The notes under the pieces were generated by a model. It did no database searches, was not told the origin of the DNA, and was given only the letters and a program-made list of their open reading frames with translations. A stretch of 64,000 nucleotides of DNA, from positions 682,001 through 746,000 of the forward strand of contig OZ255710.1 in assembly GCA_965277105.1 (NCBI GenBank), in the 5' to 3' direction. Source of the DNA: CAXSBA01 sp965277105 (lineage in GTDB: Bacteria > Spirochaetota > UBA12135 > COTS27 > CAXSBA01). Numbering within the stretch: the stretch's first letter is position 1; each line of letters starts with the position of its first letter. Position numbers and translations under genes: made by a program. Positions 1 to 9,066 of the stretch are shown here, piece by piece.

Positions 1-269
1 AGGGATAAGGCCCTTTGGACAAATTTTAAAACAATTGCAATGCGAATAAAAGACGTGGTCATAATGATGATGGAAGGAGCAATAGTGAGAATTGTAAGGA
101 GTATTAAAATCTGCAGAGAAAGCGACACTTCGTTGGGGTTGTTGGCCGAGCGAAGCCCTAAATTAAAATAAGGAATGGAAAAGTTTTGCTGAGCAAAAAG
201 ACCAGCGATCAGTAAGACTAAACTAATAAAAAAAAATTTATATTTATTTTTCTTGAATAAAGTTAACAA
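1..269 (-). CDS. fliP: Flagellar export protein FliP (N-terminal part, cut by window edge)
   Basis: Reading the minus strand from 269 gives an open frame to the window edge, about 89 residues: a signal-like hydrophobic N-terminus ending near FAQQ, then the FliP core pattern LSLQILILLTIL followed by APSIIIMTTSFIRIAIVL. This is the conserved start of the FliP membrane subunit of the type III flagellar export gate. The start is TTG at 269, chosen because a strong AAGGGGG ribosome site lies just upstream and no ATG occurs before the core. It lies 32 bases after fliO, so the two are probably co-transcribed. The C-terminal two thirds lie outside the window. Confidence 0.88.
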   Translation of the reverse strand, partial: MLTLFKKNKYKFFFISLVLLIAGLFAQQNFSIPYFNLGLRSANNPNEVSLSLQILILLTILTIAPSIIIMTTSFIRIAIVLKFVQRALS

Positions 270-301
270 TTTTATTTCCCCCTTAATAAAATTTTCGTAA
301 T

Positions 302-970
302 TTAATTATTTTTCATACGCATTAATTTTTCTTTTAAATTTCTAGTTACATTAAGAGCGTTAAAACTCCCTGGTTTATTACTTTTGGAAGCGAAATACCC
401 GCCTATCATATCTTGGAAAAAAGAAGTATTTTCTCCCCCACTAATGCTCCCTTTTAGCTCCAATAAATCAATGCCTTCTTTATTGTCTATTTTAGTGATT
501 AAATTGATCTTGTCATTGGTTATGGCTAAAACATAGTACTCATTAACAATCTTTACGATTTGCAGTTTTTTTTGTAAGTCAATGGGGAATTCATTATACA
601 CCTCAAAGTATTCGTTTTTTAAGTTGGTATTTTTTTTCCTTGATTTAATGTATTTCAACAAAACCACTCCGCCTAGCAAAAAAAAACTCAGGAATAAAAT
701 CATCTTTAACCAAAGGAAAAGGTATTCGCTTTCACTACTATTAGATTTTTTTGCTTGCAGGTTAGGCGAAAAAGTATCGATTTTATCTAAAGGATTTTGA
801 GATTTATCGGCGTTGCCTTCATCTAAAGGGGTAGATGCTGAAGTTTCACTCGCTACGTTGGTTATTTCCTTAGGAATGGATTTTTTGGCTAATTCTCCCA
901 TCGCTTGTGCTTGTAACACTGTGATAACCATAAGGCAACAAAAAATGATAATAAGTTTTAATGAATGCAT
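302..970 (-). CDS. fliO: FliO-like flagellar biosynthesis protein
   Basis: 222 residues. There is an N-terminal signal peptide (about 1-23), a low-complexity Ser/Asn-rich periplasmic stretch (25-80), one transmembrane helix (about 84-108, ending in KYIKSRKK) and a small cytoplasmic domain (120-175) of the FliO type. FliO helps assemble FliP into the flagellar export gate. The sequence is weakly conserved, so the assignment rests on architecture plus its position directly upstream of fliP. A cleavable signal with a periplasmic extension resembles the FliO (FliZ) form of spirochaetes and Thermotoga rather than the short enterobacterial form. Confidence 0.75.
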   Translation of the reverse strand: MHSLKLIIIFCCLMVITVLQAQAMGELAKKSIPKEITNVASETSASTPLDEGNADKSQNPLDKIDTFSPNLQAKKSNSSESEYLFLWLKMILFLSFFLLGGVVLLKYIKSRKKNTNLKNEYFEVYNEFPIDLQKKLQIVKIVNEYYVLAITNDKINLITKIDNKEGIDLLELKGSISGGENTSFFQDMIGGYFASKSNKPGSFNALNVTRNLKEKLMRMKNN

Positions 971-1450
971 AAATATAACAAAATGATTATACCCTTTTAA
1001 ATTTAAAAAAATTCATAAAAATAAAAAAATTTAGTAAAAAATTCAAAATATCCAAAATATCTTGAATTTTTTATAAAAAAATGAATTTTAAATTACTTTT
1101 TTTATAAAAAAAAATTATTTTTTCATAAGAAAAAAACAAAAATTGAAAGATTAAGCTGTTTTTGTTGCAGGAAACAACCATATTGATAAAATTAAAAAAA
1201 AACTAAGAACTAGATTTTCAGTTAGATTTTAAAAAAAAGATTAATTCTTCTTTTCGTTTTCTCTTAAAAGACTAAGCAAAGGCTTGGCTATTTTGATGAT
1301 TAATGCTGGTAATTAATCTAATTAGAAGCGTTTTGCTAAAGAATGTTGATATTGTTATGGAGTGAAAGTGAAGTTACATGTTATTTTTGTCTCTTTGGCC
1401 ATAAGTACCTAAAAAATAGTTATAAAAAAAATCTTTATTAGATTAATTTA
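971..1450. other. 480-base AT-rich intergenic region
   Basis: No credible gene, tRNA or conserved RNA was seen here. Much of 971-1140 is runs of A and T. One 11-bp inverted repeat (arms 1036-1046 and 1062-1072, loop of 15) contains only A/T apart from one G:C pair; read on the minus strand it is followed by T-rich sequence, so it could be a weak terminator for the AIPR gene. The region also must contain the promoter of fliO. Confidence 0.5.
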
Positions 1451-3193
1451 TCATTGGGCATTATCAAGATTAAATTTTTTGCTAATTTCTTTAATTTTCG
1501 AATTATGTTTGATTGAAGATCTTGATTTATTATGTAAATATTTAGAAACTCTATTAGTAGAAAATTCAAGAATCTCATTTAAACGATTTTTATTTTTTTC
1601 ATCATCTACCCAATTTATTACAGCATCGCACTGCTTATCTATTTTAGGTGTAGATTTTTCATTAGGTGGAAATTTTTCAATGCCTATTATTTCGGTAGTG
1701 ATTTGACTTGATGTTAAAATTTTATAAAAGCATAATAATATATGATACCTATCTCCATATTTAAATTCAATCCCAGAATTATTTAGAGTAAAATATAAAT
1801 AATAAGCTAAATAGTATTTAATTTCCTCGTGGTTCTCATGAAAAATTTCACCTTTTTCTGTTTGCTCAGTAATACTTTTTTTCCCTCTATCTGAAGCAAG
1901 ATTTGGAGATTCAAGAAAAGTTGAGATATAACATTTGGCTTGTTCTTGTAATGAAATAATACTTTCTTGCTTTTTCTTTCTATGCTTTCCTTTTAAACGT
2001 TCATAATAAAACTGAACAGGAGTATTCTTATTCTCATAGAAATCTTCTAGCATTTTATTTGCTTCATTAACACATACTCTCAAATATTCATCAATAGAAT
2101 TTTGACTATTGCTTGCTATGGTAATATCATTTTTTTTATCTTCATTTCCATCATTGATTATAATAAGTTTAAACGGAATTAATAAATCATCTATTCCATC
2201 AATATCTTTATTATTATAAAGAGTATTTGTTGTTTGACAACCATTGATTATCTTAGGTGCTTTTATTTCAAATTGATCATTTTTATTTTGGTTATAATCT
2301 TTAACAACAATTGCGATGCCATTATTTAAAAGTGGGAAATCATCAATTTTATTTTTCAGCGTTTCAGCAATTTCTTTATTTACACTAGTTTCACCTTGAT
2401 ACTCTCTTATGTTATCTTCAAAAATTAATTCTCTTAGAACGCCTTCCCCATTTTCATCACATATAATTTTTTTAAACTCACTAAATTTAATTACTCCAAT
2501 AAGGCAATTATCAATTTCAACTTTTTTTTCTATTTTTACAGGCGGTATTCTAAAGTTTCCATCAATATCTTTAGTCTTTTGTATTATTTCATCTTGCCCT
2601 AATATGTTTAATTTAATTTCTCCTTTTTTATAAAGACTGATTGTCGGGTTATCTTCATTTTGTTCAGTGTTATAAGGTTTTTTAGTAAAAAAATATGCTA
2701 TTTCTTTTAAATTTATATGGACCCTTTTACTTAGTTCAAAAATTTCTTTTCGTATTTCAAGTATTTTATTTATATTAGATTTACTATTTTTATCAAGATT
2801 ATAATTTTCAAGGCTTTTTTCTTGGTCCCTAAAATCTAATATGAATCTATGTAATCCATCTAACTTCGAAAAATCAATTGACCCAGTTTTAGCTTGGGTG
2901 AAAATAACTTTAATTTCTGCATCCTCTTTTTTCTTCAATCTATCTTTTAGGCACTCTTTGTCTGAAATAAGTTCGTTATCATAAGCAAAAATTATTCCAT
3001 CAACATCTTGTGTTTGCCCTACTTTAACAAAACCATTGTAATTATTATCATAATTTCCAATATTCTCGTAAATGGCAACGTAGTTAGAAAATATTTCAAA
3101 CATTTCATTTCCATTTATATTACTTACATTTAAACTATACTTTTCTTGGAAATTTTTAATTTGTGCTTCTAAGTAAAAATCATTTTGACTCAT
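1451..3193 (-). CDS. AIPR family protein (abortive infection, phage resistance)
   Basis: 580 residues. Two patterns typical of the AIPR family (Pfam PF10592) are visible: NGIAIV at 291-296, followed by APKIINGCQTTNTLY at 312-326. The N-terminal part (about 60-105) has DGIIFAYDNE then IFTQAKTG, the kind of D...QxK pattern seen in nuclease-like folds of defence proteins; that reading is inference. Family members are linked to abortive infection on plasmids and phage-defence islands. It is preceded by a good ribosome site (AAGGAGAAG, 10 bases before ATG). It stands alone, with no methylase or second defence gene beside it. By eye its base use is even more AT-rich than its neighbours, which would fit acquisition. 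Confidence 0.8.
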   Translation of the reverse strand: MSQNDFYLEAQIKNFQEKYSLNVSNINGNEMFEIFSNYVAIYENIGNYDNNYNGFVKVGQTQDVDGIIFAYDNELISDKECLKDRLKKKEDAEIKVIFTQAKTGSIDFSKLDGLHRFILDFRDQEKSLENYNLDKNSKSNINKILEIRKEIFELSKRVHINLKEIAYFFTKKPYNTEQNEDNPTISLYKKGEIKLNILGQDEIIQKTKDIDGNFRIPPVKIEKKVEIDNCLIGVIKFSEFKKIICDENGEGVLRELIFEDNIREYQGETSVNKEIAETLKNKIDDFPLLNNGIAIVVKDYNQNKNDQFEIKAPKIINGCQTTNTLYNNKDIDGIDDLLIPFKLIIINDGNEDKKNDITIASNSQNSIDEYLRVCVNEANKMLEDFYENKNTPVQFYYERLKGKHRKKKQESIISLQEQAKCYISTFLESPNLASDRGKKSITEQTEKGEIFHENHEEIKYYLAYYLYFTLNNSGIEFKYGDRYHILLCFYKILTSSQITTEIIGIEKFPPNEKSTPKIDKQCDAVINWVDDEKNKNRLNEILEFSTNRVSKYLHNKSRSSIKHNSKIKEISKKFNLDNAQ

Positions 3194-3293
3194 AAACTAC
3201 TTCTCCTTAAAGTAAAAAAATCTATAAACAAACTGATTTTATCATTGTTTTTATTGAGACTAATATTTTTTTTTACTAAACCCCCTCCACCCC

Positions 3294-3671
3294 CTACTTC
3301 ACCTTAATCAAATGCGACGTTAGCGATTTTATTTTATGGTTTTCCATGCTTTCAAATTCATAAAAATCCGAAAAGCTCCAAATGTTCCCTTCTTTATCTT
3401 CTATAGTTCCATAGGCAGTTCCCACGCTCCCCTCAACGACCATTTGCTCTAGAGTTAATTTTTTTGCTTCTTCCTCGGCCATATTTTTAACGACTACTTC
3501 AAAACCTTTTTTCCCGGTAATCTTTTCATTCCCCACCATATTCCAAACAATGTTTTCACTAACACTCGCCAAAAGAAAAGCGATGTCTCCCTTACCAAAA
3601 GCCACGTTGAAATTTTTAATTACTTCTTTTTGAGGATTATTGCCCAAGTCAATTTTTATAACTATTTCCAT
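3294..3671 (-). CDS. SnoaL-like / NTF2-fold small protein
   Basis: 125 residues with the NTF2/SnoaL pattern: an N-terminal helix with NFNVAFGKGDIAFLLASVSENIVW, then the sheet segment with VVEGSVGTAYGTI and a C-terminal FSDFYEFE strand followed by IKSLTSHLI. Proteins of this fold bind or isomerise small hydrophobic ligands, or serve as dimerisation modules; the substrate here is unknown. An AGGAG ribosome site precedes the ATG. The next gene upstream on the same strand (DUF1697) ends 35 bases away, so co-transcription is likely. Confidence 0.75.
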   Translation of the reverse strand: MEIVIKIDLGNNPQKEVIKNFNVAFGKGDIAFLLASVSENIVWNMVGNEKITGKKGFEVVVKNMAEEEAKKLTLEQMVVEGSVGTAYGTIEDKEGNIWSFSDFYEFESMENHKIKSLTSHLIKVK

Positions 3672-3706
3672 TATTGTAAACTCCTAATTTTTTTTTTGTA
3701 TAATTA

Positions 3707-4249
3707 TTATTTACTTAGCTCGTATAATTGTAGCACAGTTTTCCAGTTTCGGCTAGTAGCAACTACTTTGAGTTTTTTTTCGAAAAAATTATTAGTGAGC
3801 TGAGATTCGTGATACTTGCCGGTACAATGAATGAAAATATTTTCTCTATCTAGGACAAAACTATCTTTTTGTTGATTATAAATTTCTAGGCTTTTTTTAT
3901 TTTCTTCAGCAGGCTCTTCCTTTAAAAAAGTAAGGTAAAGATGACTTATTACTTCAAGATTTTTTTGATAAAAGGGATTATTTACTACTGCCGCTTTTAA
4001 TTCTTCTGGAGTTTTCACGATAACGGCAACGCTAAAACCAAAACTATTTTCTAGTTCTTTCTCAATACTTTTCGTTATTTCTAATTTATCGTATTTTTGA
4101 GTGGAGTTAAAAATAACATTACCGCTTTGTAGATAAGTTTTAATATCAGTAAAACCCATTTTTTCAAAAATTATTTTTAAATCAGCCATTAGAATTTTTC
4201 TCTTACCACCCACGTTTATTCCCCGCAGTAAAGCAATTTTTTTAGGCAT
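3707..4249 (-). CDS. DUF1697 domain protein
   Basis: 180 residues, full length for DUF1697. The family hallmark is plain at the N-terminus: ALLRGINVGGKRKILMADL (5-24) followed by TYLQSGNVIF (38-47). The C-terminus has the family pattern with FIHCTGKYHESQLTNNFFEKK and ATSRNWKTVLQL. Function is not established for the family. The ATG lies inside the end of the YeiH gene, an 8-base overlap (ATGCCTAA), which suggests translational coupling to that transporter. Confidence 0.88.
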   Translation of the reverse strand: MPKKIALLRGINVGGKRKILMADLKIIFEKMGFTDIKTYLQSGNVIFNSTQKYDKLEITKSIEKELENSFGFSVAVIVKTPEELKAAVVNNPFYQKNLEVISHLYLTFLKEEPAEENKKSLEIYNQQKDSFVLDRENIFIHCTGKYHESQLTNNFFEKKLKVVATSRNWKTVLQLYELSK

Positions 4250-5321
4250 GATTTATAGAAACGAAAATAGAAATAGTTATAATGTTGACGAAAGCTAGTA
4301 AAAAAGCAATTAAAACTCCCATTAGTAATGGCTTATACCCGAGAGAATGCATTTTAGTAAAAGAAGTCGTTAGCCCCACTGCTACCATGGCAAACACCAA
4401 GCAGATTTTTTTAGAAAAAAATAGAAGTCCGCTGATTATACTTTCCCAGTAATAAGTGTTAGTAAAAACATTTTTCAAAAATAAGTAGTCTCCTAGAGAG
4501 CGAATAACCGCTAAAGCAATAAAACCAATGATAAATAATGGTATTGCTGCTTTCAAACTAAAAGAATTGATTGACTTGCTTTTTTCAACCCTTGAGCAAA
4601 CATAAATAATAAAAGGAATAACAATTATTAAGCTACTATTCCTAAGTAGTTTCGTTACCGTAGTAATTTCCAAAACTTCTGGGCGGTCAAATATTTCCGC
4701 GTAAATAAGTCCAGCACTAACTGCCTGCGATGTGTCGTGAATGGATGAGCCCAAAAAAATACCAACTGCTTTTGAAGCCTCAAAAAAATAGGGAACTAAA
4801 TTGGGGTACAAGATCATAGTCAAGGTCCCAAAAAGAGCAACTATCGATATAGCATAAGAGGTTTCTTCCTCTTTAGGTTTGATACTAGAAGAAACGGCGA
4901 CAATAGCGGTTACCCCACAGATGCTAGTACCTACTCCAATAAGGGCGCCTAGGTTAAAACTGATTTTAAATATTTTTTGAAAAAAAAAAGCAAAAAGCAA
5001 TCCCGACACAATAGTAACACTTACCACTGGCAGAGCATTCATCGCAATATGTAAAAGTTCGACAATGCTAATACCAATACCTAAAAGGACAATGCCCAGC
5101 TTTAAAACATATTTAATAGCTAGCGAAAAACCACTTTTATATTTTTGAATAATAGGGAATCGGTAGTTTAAAATTATTCCTAAAACTATAGCAATTAAAA
5201 TAGGAGAAATAGGATTTTTTTCAAACCCTAGCAAAACTACTCCTATGAAGTGTGCTAAAAAAATGGCTAATGCAGTGATTAACGAAACGATTAAAATGCC
5301 ATAAATTTTGTTTTTATTCAA
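4242..5321 (-). CDS. YeiH family putative sulfate exporter
   Basis: 359 residues, almost entirely hydrophobic, with about ten transmembrane helices. The family (UPF0324/YeiH, Pfam Cons_hypoth698) is recognised from NPISPILIAIVLGIILN near 37-52 and GALIGVGTSICGVTAIVA at about 126-142. Members are annotated as putative sulfate exporters; substrate is unproven here. The start is TTG at 5321, the only start before the first helix. There is no Shine-Dalgarno; the base run just before the start is CCCTCC, the complement of one. It overlaps the downstream DUF1697 gene by 8 bases. Confidence 0.85.
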   Translation of the reverse strand: MNKNKIYGILIVSLITALAIFLAHFIGVVLLGFEKNPISPILIAIVLGIILNYRFPIIQKYKSGFSLAIKYVLKLGIVLLGIGISIVELLHIAMNALPVVSVTIVSGLLFAFFFQKIFKISFNLGALIGVGTSICGVTAIVAVSSSIKPKEEETSYAISIVALFGTLTMILYPNLVPYFFEASKAVGIFLGSSIHDTSQAVSAGLIYAEIFDRPEVLEITTVTKLLRNSSLIIVIPFIIYVCSRVEKSKSINSFSLKAAIPLFIIGFIALAVIRSLGDYLFLKNVFTNTYYWESIISGLLFFSKKICLVFAMVAVGLTTSFTKMHSLGYKPLLMGVLIAFLLAFVNIITISIFVSINHA

Positions 5322-5417
5322 AGGAGGGCAAACTGTAATTTTTTATTGAAGGAACATCTTATAAGATTTTTTATTTTTGCTAATCTGTTAAAAGTAACGC
5401 TTAGTAATAGTTTATAG

Positions 5418-5423
5418 TATTAT
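5418..5423 (+). promoter_or_regulatory. Possible -10 box upstream of the tandem ligase gene
   Basis: TATTAT lies within TATAGTATTATACC, about 120 bases before the ligase start. No clear -35 box. The leader between it and the gene contains AAGGAG at 5510-5515, which is too far (27 bases) from the ATG to serve it. Confidence 0.3.
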
Positions 5424-5542
5424 ACCTTAAACGTTTTAAAAAAAAGAAAAATAAAAATTGAGTTTTTTTATCTACTTTTTATTTATCGAATAATTTTATA
5501 ATTTCACGTAAGGAGAATAAGTTAAGAGAAAAATAATTTCAA

Positions 5543-7984
5543 ATGATTTTTTCACAGCAAAAACTATCGCCTAAAAATTGCAAAATAGCCATATTCCTAG
5601 GAGGCATAACCAATGAAATTAATATCTCTTTAGATAGTGCTAGGACTTTTTACGACTCCATTCGTTATCAAATTGATGCAAAAAATATTCATCTCATTTT
5701 CATCGACAAAAAAATTAATTTTTATATTATGGAGCATGAGTGGATTTATTCTAACCATTACGAAGATTTCAATCAAGTGTTTTTAAAAAACCAAAAACCA
5801 CTACCTCTTGATTCTCCTAAGTTTGAAAATTTAATGGCGGAGTGTCATGCTTTTTTGCCATTTGTCCATGGGCTCTACGGGGAAGATGGCAAACTCACAA
5901 AACTACTTGAGTCGTTTAATAGGAAAAGTATTTTAGGCTCTTCTCCTTTAGTTTTAAAACGCACGTTAAATAAAAACAAAACCTACTCCATTTTAAAAAA
6001 AAATAATTTCTTAGTCCCAGAACATGCTTTAATTGACTATAAAAAATGGCAAAAAAACCCTCAAGTTGAAAACCTTAATTTTTTAAAAAAAAAATGGATT
6101 GTTAAACCTAATGATGGTGGCTCTTCCGATGGAGTTTTTTTAACTTCCCCTAAAACTTTCCTAGACGATATAAAAAAAACTAGTGCCTTTAGCAAAAATA
6201 TTTTACTAGAAGAATATATTGCCGGGAGAGAATTTTCTCTTATTCTCTTGGAGGACGAAAAAAACAATCCCTTACCGTTAGTTCCTACAGAGATTCAATT
6301 TAAAAATAAAAAGCAAAACATTTATACTAGAACAAAAAAATACCTTCCGGGAAGTGGTGCCTTTCACATTACCCCGCCTACCTTTCAGGTTAATACTATA
6401 AAAAAAATCATTGATCAAGCCAAAAAGATTTACCGGCTTTTTGGTTTTTCAGATTGGGTTCGATTAGATGGCTTTGTTAACCAACAAGAGGAAATTATCT
6501 GGAGTGATTTTAATGGCATTCCCGGTTTTGGGCAAGATAGTTATATTTTTCAGCAGAGTAGTTTGCTCAGCTTTAATACGAAAGATGTTTCTCTTTATTT
6601 GCTTAAAAAAGCGCTTAAGAAAGAAAATTACTTTTTAACTTCTTCTAAGAAAACTACCAAAGTAAAAAAAGTTATTGGGGTTATTGGTGGAGGGGAAACT
6701 TCTGAGAGGCAAATCTCTAGGATGAGTTGGTTTAATGTTATCGAAAAATTAGAGTACCTCAACACTTATAAAATAAAGTATTTTTTTTTAGACAAAACAA
6801 AAACTATCTGGGAAGTAACTAAATTTATTGCTTTAAAACATACTATTGATGAAATTGAAACCATTATTGATAACGTTACTACTTATCAAAAAAAAATAGA
6901 AGAAATTAATCACTCTAACTTTCTTTCAGCTCGTCTCCAAGAAGATTGTTTAAAGATAAAAAAAATTACTCTAAAAAAACTAAAAGGTTCGGTAGATTTT
7001 TTTTTCATTGCTCTTCATGGAGGTGTTGGAGAAAACGGAACTCTGCAAAGCGAATTAGAAAAATTAAAAATCCCTTTTAATGGAAGCTCTTCGGCGGTCT
7101 CTAAAATTTGTAGCGATAAAAAAATAACGAATGATCTTCTGCAGAAATTAAAAATAAAAAATTTCATATCCCCTGCTCAAATAACTTTTTCTTTAAAAGA
7201 AATCCAGCATTTTTTCTTTGAACATAAAGAACTATCTTTTAGCAAATTTGAAAAAAGCAAGACCTTCTTTGCCTTAAAGAATTTCTTTGAAAAAAAAATC
7301 AACCAACGCCAAAACGACTTTATTGAAAAATGGGTTTTAAAACCTCGAAGCGATGGTTGCTCTACCGGGATTATTATCCTAAGTAATTTTTATTATCAAA
7401 TTTACCTTTACTTTTTTTCCTTACTTAATGGCAGGGAATGCATTTCTTATCAAACAATTTATCAAGCTAATCATTTCTCTTATGAGCAAGTCCTGCAACT
7501 ACCTGTTTTAGAAAAAGGGAATATGAACTTTTTACTAGAAGAATATATTTCTCCTAAAAACACCATAGAGCTTACGGTTGGGGTTTTAGAAAATAAAAAT
7601 CAAAAAATTATTTCCCTACTACCATCTAAAACCATTGCCCAAGATAATGTTTTGTCTTTAGATGAAAAATTTAATAAAGGGCTAGGGATTAATCTTACTC
7701 CTCCCCCCGAGTTAGATAATAAAATGATAAAGGCAATTCAAAAAAGGATTAGTTTATTTTCAGAAAAAATTGGATTACGAGGTTATGCTAGGATTGATGT
7801 TTTTTACAACTACCAGAACGATAAGCTGTATTTAATTGAAGTGAATAACTTACCGGGATTAACCGCGGCTACTATTATTTATACCCAGGCAATGCTTACT
7901 TCCAAAGTCCGTTTAAAGCCAACTGATTTTTTAGATAAAATTATTAGTTTAGGATTTAAAAAGCAAGTTAATAAAAACGCTTAA
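5543..7984 (+). CDS. Tandem (two-module) D-alanine--D-alanine ligase family protein
   Basis: 813 residues, about twice a normal Ddl (300-370). Module 1 (about 9-355): FLGGITNEINISL with the Glu equivalent to E. coli DdlB E15; FVHGLYGEDG; KPNDGGSSDG ATP-loop; K266-Y267 on the omega loop; WVRLDG; metal site D322-F-N324 before GIPGF. Module 2 (about 373-813): GGGETSERQISR; ALHGGVGENG; KPRSDGCSTG; K709-F710 on the omega loop; YARID; metal site E766-V-N768 before NLPGL. Both modules therefore keep the ATP-grasp catalytic set. Ddl joins two D-Ala for the peptidoglycan pentapeptide in the cytoplasm. Module 2 has Phe where DdlB has Tyr216, the residue known to favour D-lactate when changed to Phe. 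Module 1 uses Asp for the usual metal Glu. No separate ddl is seen in the window. It ends next to convergent hemE. Confidence 0.88.
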   Translation: MIFSQQKLSPKNCKIAIFLGGITNEINISLDSARTFYDSIRYQIDAKNIHLIFIDKKINFYIMEHEWIYSNHYEDFNQVFLKNQKPLPLDSPKFENLMAECHAFLPFVHGLYGEDGKLTKLLESFNRKSILGSSPLVLKRTLNKNKTYSILKKNNFLVPEHALIDYKKWQKNPQVENLNFLKKKWIVKPNDGGSSDGVFLTSPKTFLDDIKKTSAFSKNILLEEYIAGREFSLILLEDEKNNPLPLVPTEIQFKNKKQNIYTRTKKYLPGSGAFHITPPTFQVNTIKKIIDQAKKIYRLFGFSDWVRLDGFVNQQEEIIWSDFNGIPGFGQDSYIFQQSSLLSFNTKDVSLYLLKKALKKENYFLTSSKKTTKVKKVIGVIGGGETSERQISRMSWFNVIEKLEYLNTYKIKYFFLDKTKTIWEVTKFIALKHTIDEIETIIDNVTTYQKKIEEINHSNFLSARLQEDCLKIKKITLKKLKGSVDFFFIALHGGVGENGTLQSELEKLKIPFNGSSSAVSKICSDKKITNDLLQKLKIKNFISPAQITFSLKEIQHFFFEHKELSFSKFEKSKTFFALKNFFEKKINQRQNDFIEKWVLKPRSDGCSTGIIILSNFYYQIYLYFFSLLNGRECISYQTIYQANHFSYEQVLQLPVLEKGNMNFLLEEYISPKNTIELTVGVLENKNQKIISLLPSKTIAQDNVLSLDEKFNKGLGINLTPPPELDNKMIKAIQKRISLFSEKIGLRGYARIDVFYNYQNDKLYLIEVNNLPGLTAATIIYTQAMLTSKVRLKPTDFLDKIISLGFKKQVNKNA

Positions 7985-9013
7985 CTAACTTGGATAATTT
8001 TCTTTTAAAGTTTTTACTAAAAGCTTTAAATTTCTCTCGGGAGTATCAGGCAAGACCCCATGACCCAAATTGAAAATCCAAGAAGAGAGATTTTTATTTT
8101 CTTCTAAATAATTTTTAATATAATCAACCAGCTTTTTCCCTTGAAGAGATCTTAAAACCAAAGGAGAAAAGTTCCCTTGTAAGGTTATGTGACTAGAGAT
8201 TTTTTTTAGCCTTTTTAAGGAAGTAAGGGTGTCAATACTTAATCCTTGAATATTTTTTAAAAGTTTAGATTCGAGAAACTCATACCCATGAGAAAAAAAT
8301 CGAGGAAAAAAAATAACTGGTATTTTTTTACTTAACTTATTAGCCATTTTGATAATGAAAGGCTCTATCCTTTTTTTATAGTCATCAAAGGGAATGATGT
8401 TAGCCCAAGTATCAAAAATTTGGAAAGCATCAATTCCACTAGCAATTTGTTTTTCTGCGTATTCTAAACTAACTTCATAAATTGTATTTAAAATATCATC
8501 AGTTACTTTAGGATAAGCGTAAAAATTAGTTAATGCTTCTAAAAATTGCTGATCTTTTTTGTGATAAAGATAAAGGAAGGCAGTTAGCGGGGAAGCACAA
8601 AATCCAATAAGAGGAAGAGAGTTTTTTCTTTTATACAATTTAATAGTTTCGTAATTATGATTAAGCTTGGTAATATCAATTTTTTTTAAATCCAACTTTT
8701 GCCCTAAATTGAGAGGAGTTTCAATGAAAGGTTTTTTTTTTATAGGAGCATCGTAATCAATACTCATTCCCAAAGCTTCTAAAACCACTAAAATATCAGA
8801 AAACAAAATAGCGCAATCAACTCCTAAACTTTTAAGGGGCATTTCAGTTACTCGACAAGCTAGTTCGGGAGTTTTAAGTAAAGTTTTAAAACTATAACTT
8901 TTTTTTAATTTTTGATAAGCAGACAAAGATCTCCCCGCTTGACGCATAAACCAAACTGGCGGGCGAGATTTTTTTGGGCTCTCTTTTAGTAATGTATTAA
9001 GGAAAAGGGACAA
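7985..9013 (-). CDS. hemE: Uroporphyrinogen decarboxylase HemE
   Basis: 342 residues, normal length. It catalyses the four decarboxylations of uroporphyrinogen III to coproporphyrinogen III in haem synthesis. The signature PVWFMRQAGRSL lies at 19-30; the conserved ILFSDILV with catalytic Asp is at about 70-77; ISLE-type C-terminal region and NLGHGVLPDTP near 317-327 complete the family pattern. The start is TTG at 9013, the only one upstream of the signature; no Shine-Dalgarno is visible. No other haem gene is adjacent. Its stop abuts that of the convergent tandem ligase. Confidence 0.95.
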   Translation of the reverse strand: MSLFLNTLLKESPKKSRPPVWFMRQAGRSLSAYQKLKKSYSFKTLLKTPELACRVTEMPLKSLGVDCAILFSDILVVLEALGMSIDYDAPIKKKPFIETPLNLGQKLDLKKIDITKLNHNYETIKLYKRKNSLPLIGFCASPLTAFLYLYHKKDQQFLEALTNFYAYPKVTDDILNTIYEVSLEYAEKQIASGIDAFQIFDTWANIIPFDDYKKRIEPFIIKMANKLSKKIPVIFFPRFFSHGYEFLESKLLKNIQGLSIDTLTSLKRLKKISSHITLQGNFSPLVLRSLQGKKLVDYIKNYLEENKNLSSWIFNLGHGVLPDTPERNLKLLVKTLKENYPS

Positions 9014-9066
9014 AAATAATTCTTATAACAAAGCTAAGCTACTAGTAAAAAACAAACGAAGCAATT

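Noticed and set aside
971..1450. Possible small RNA or gene in the gap before the AIPR gene
   Set aside because: Only A/T runs and a weak hairpin; no reading frame with a ribosome site and no promoter plus terminator pair.
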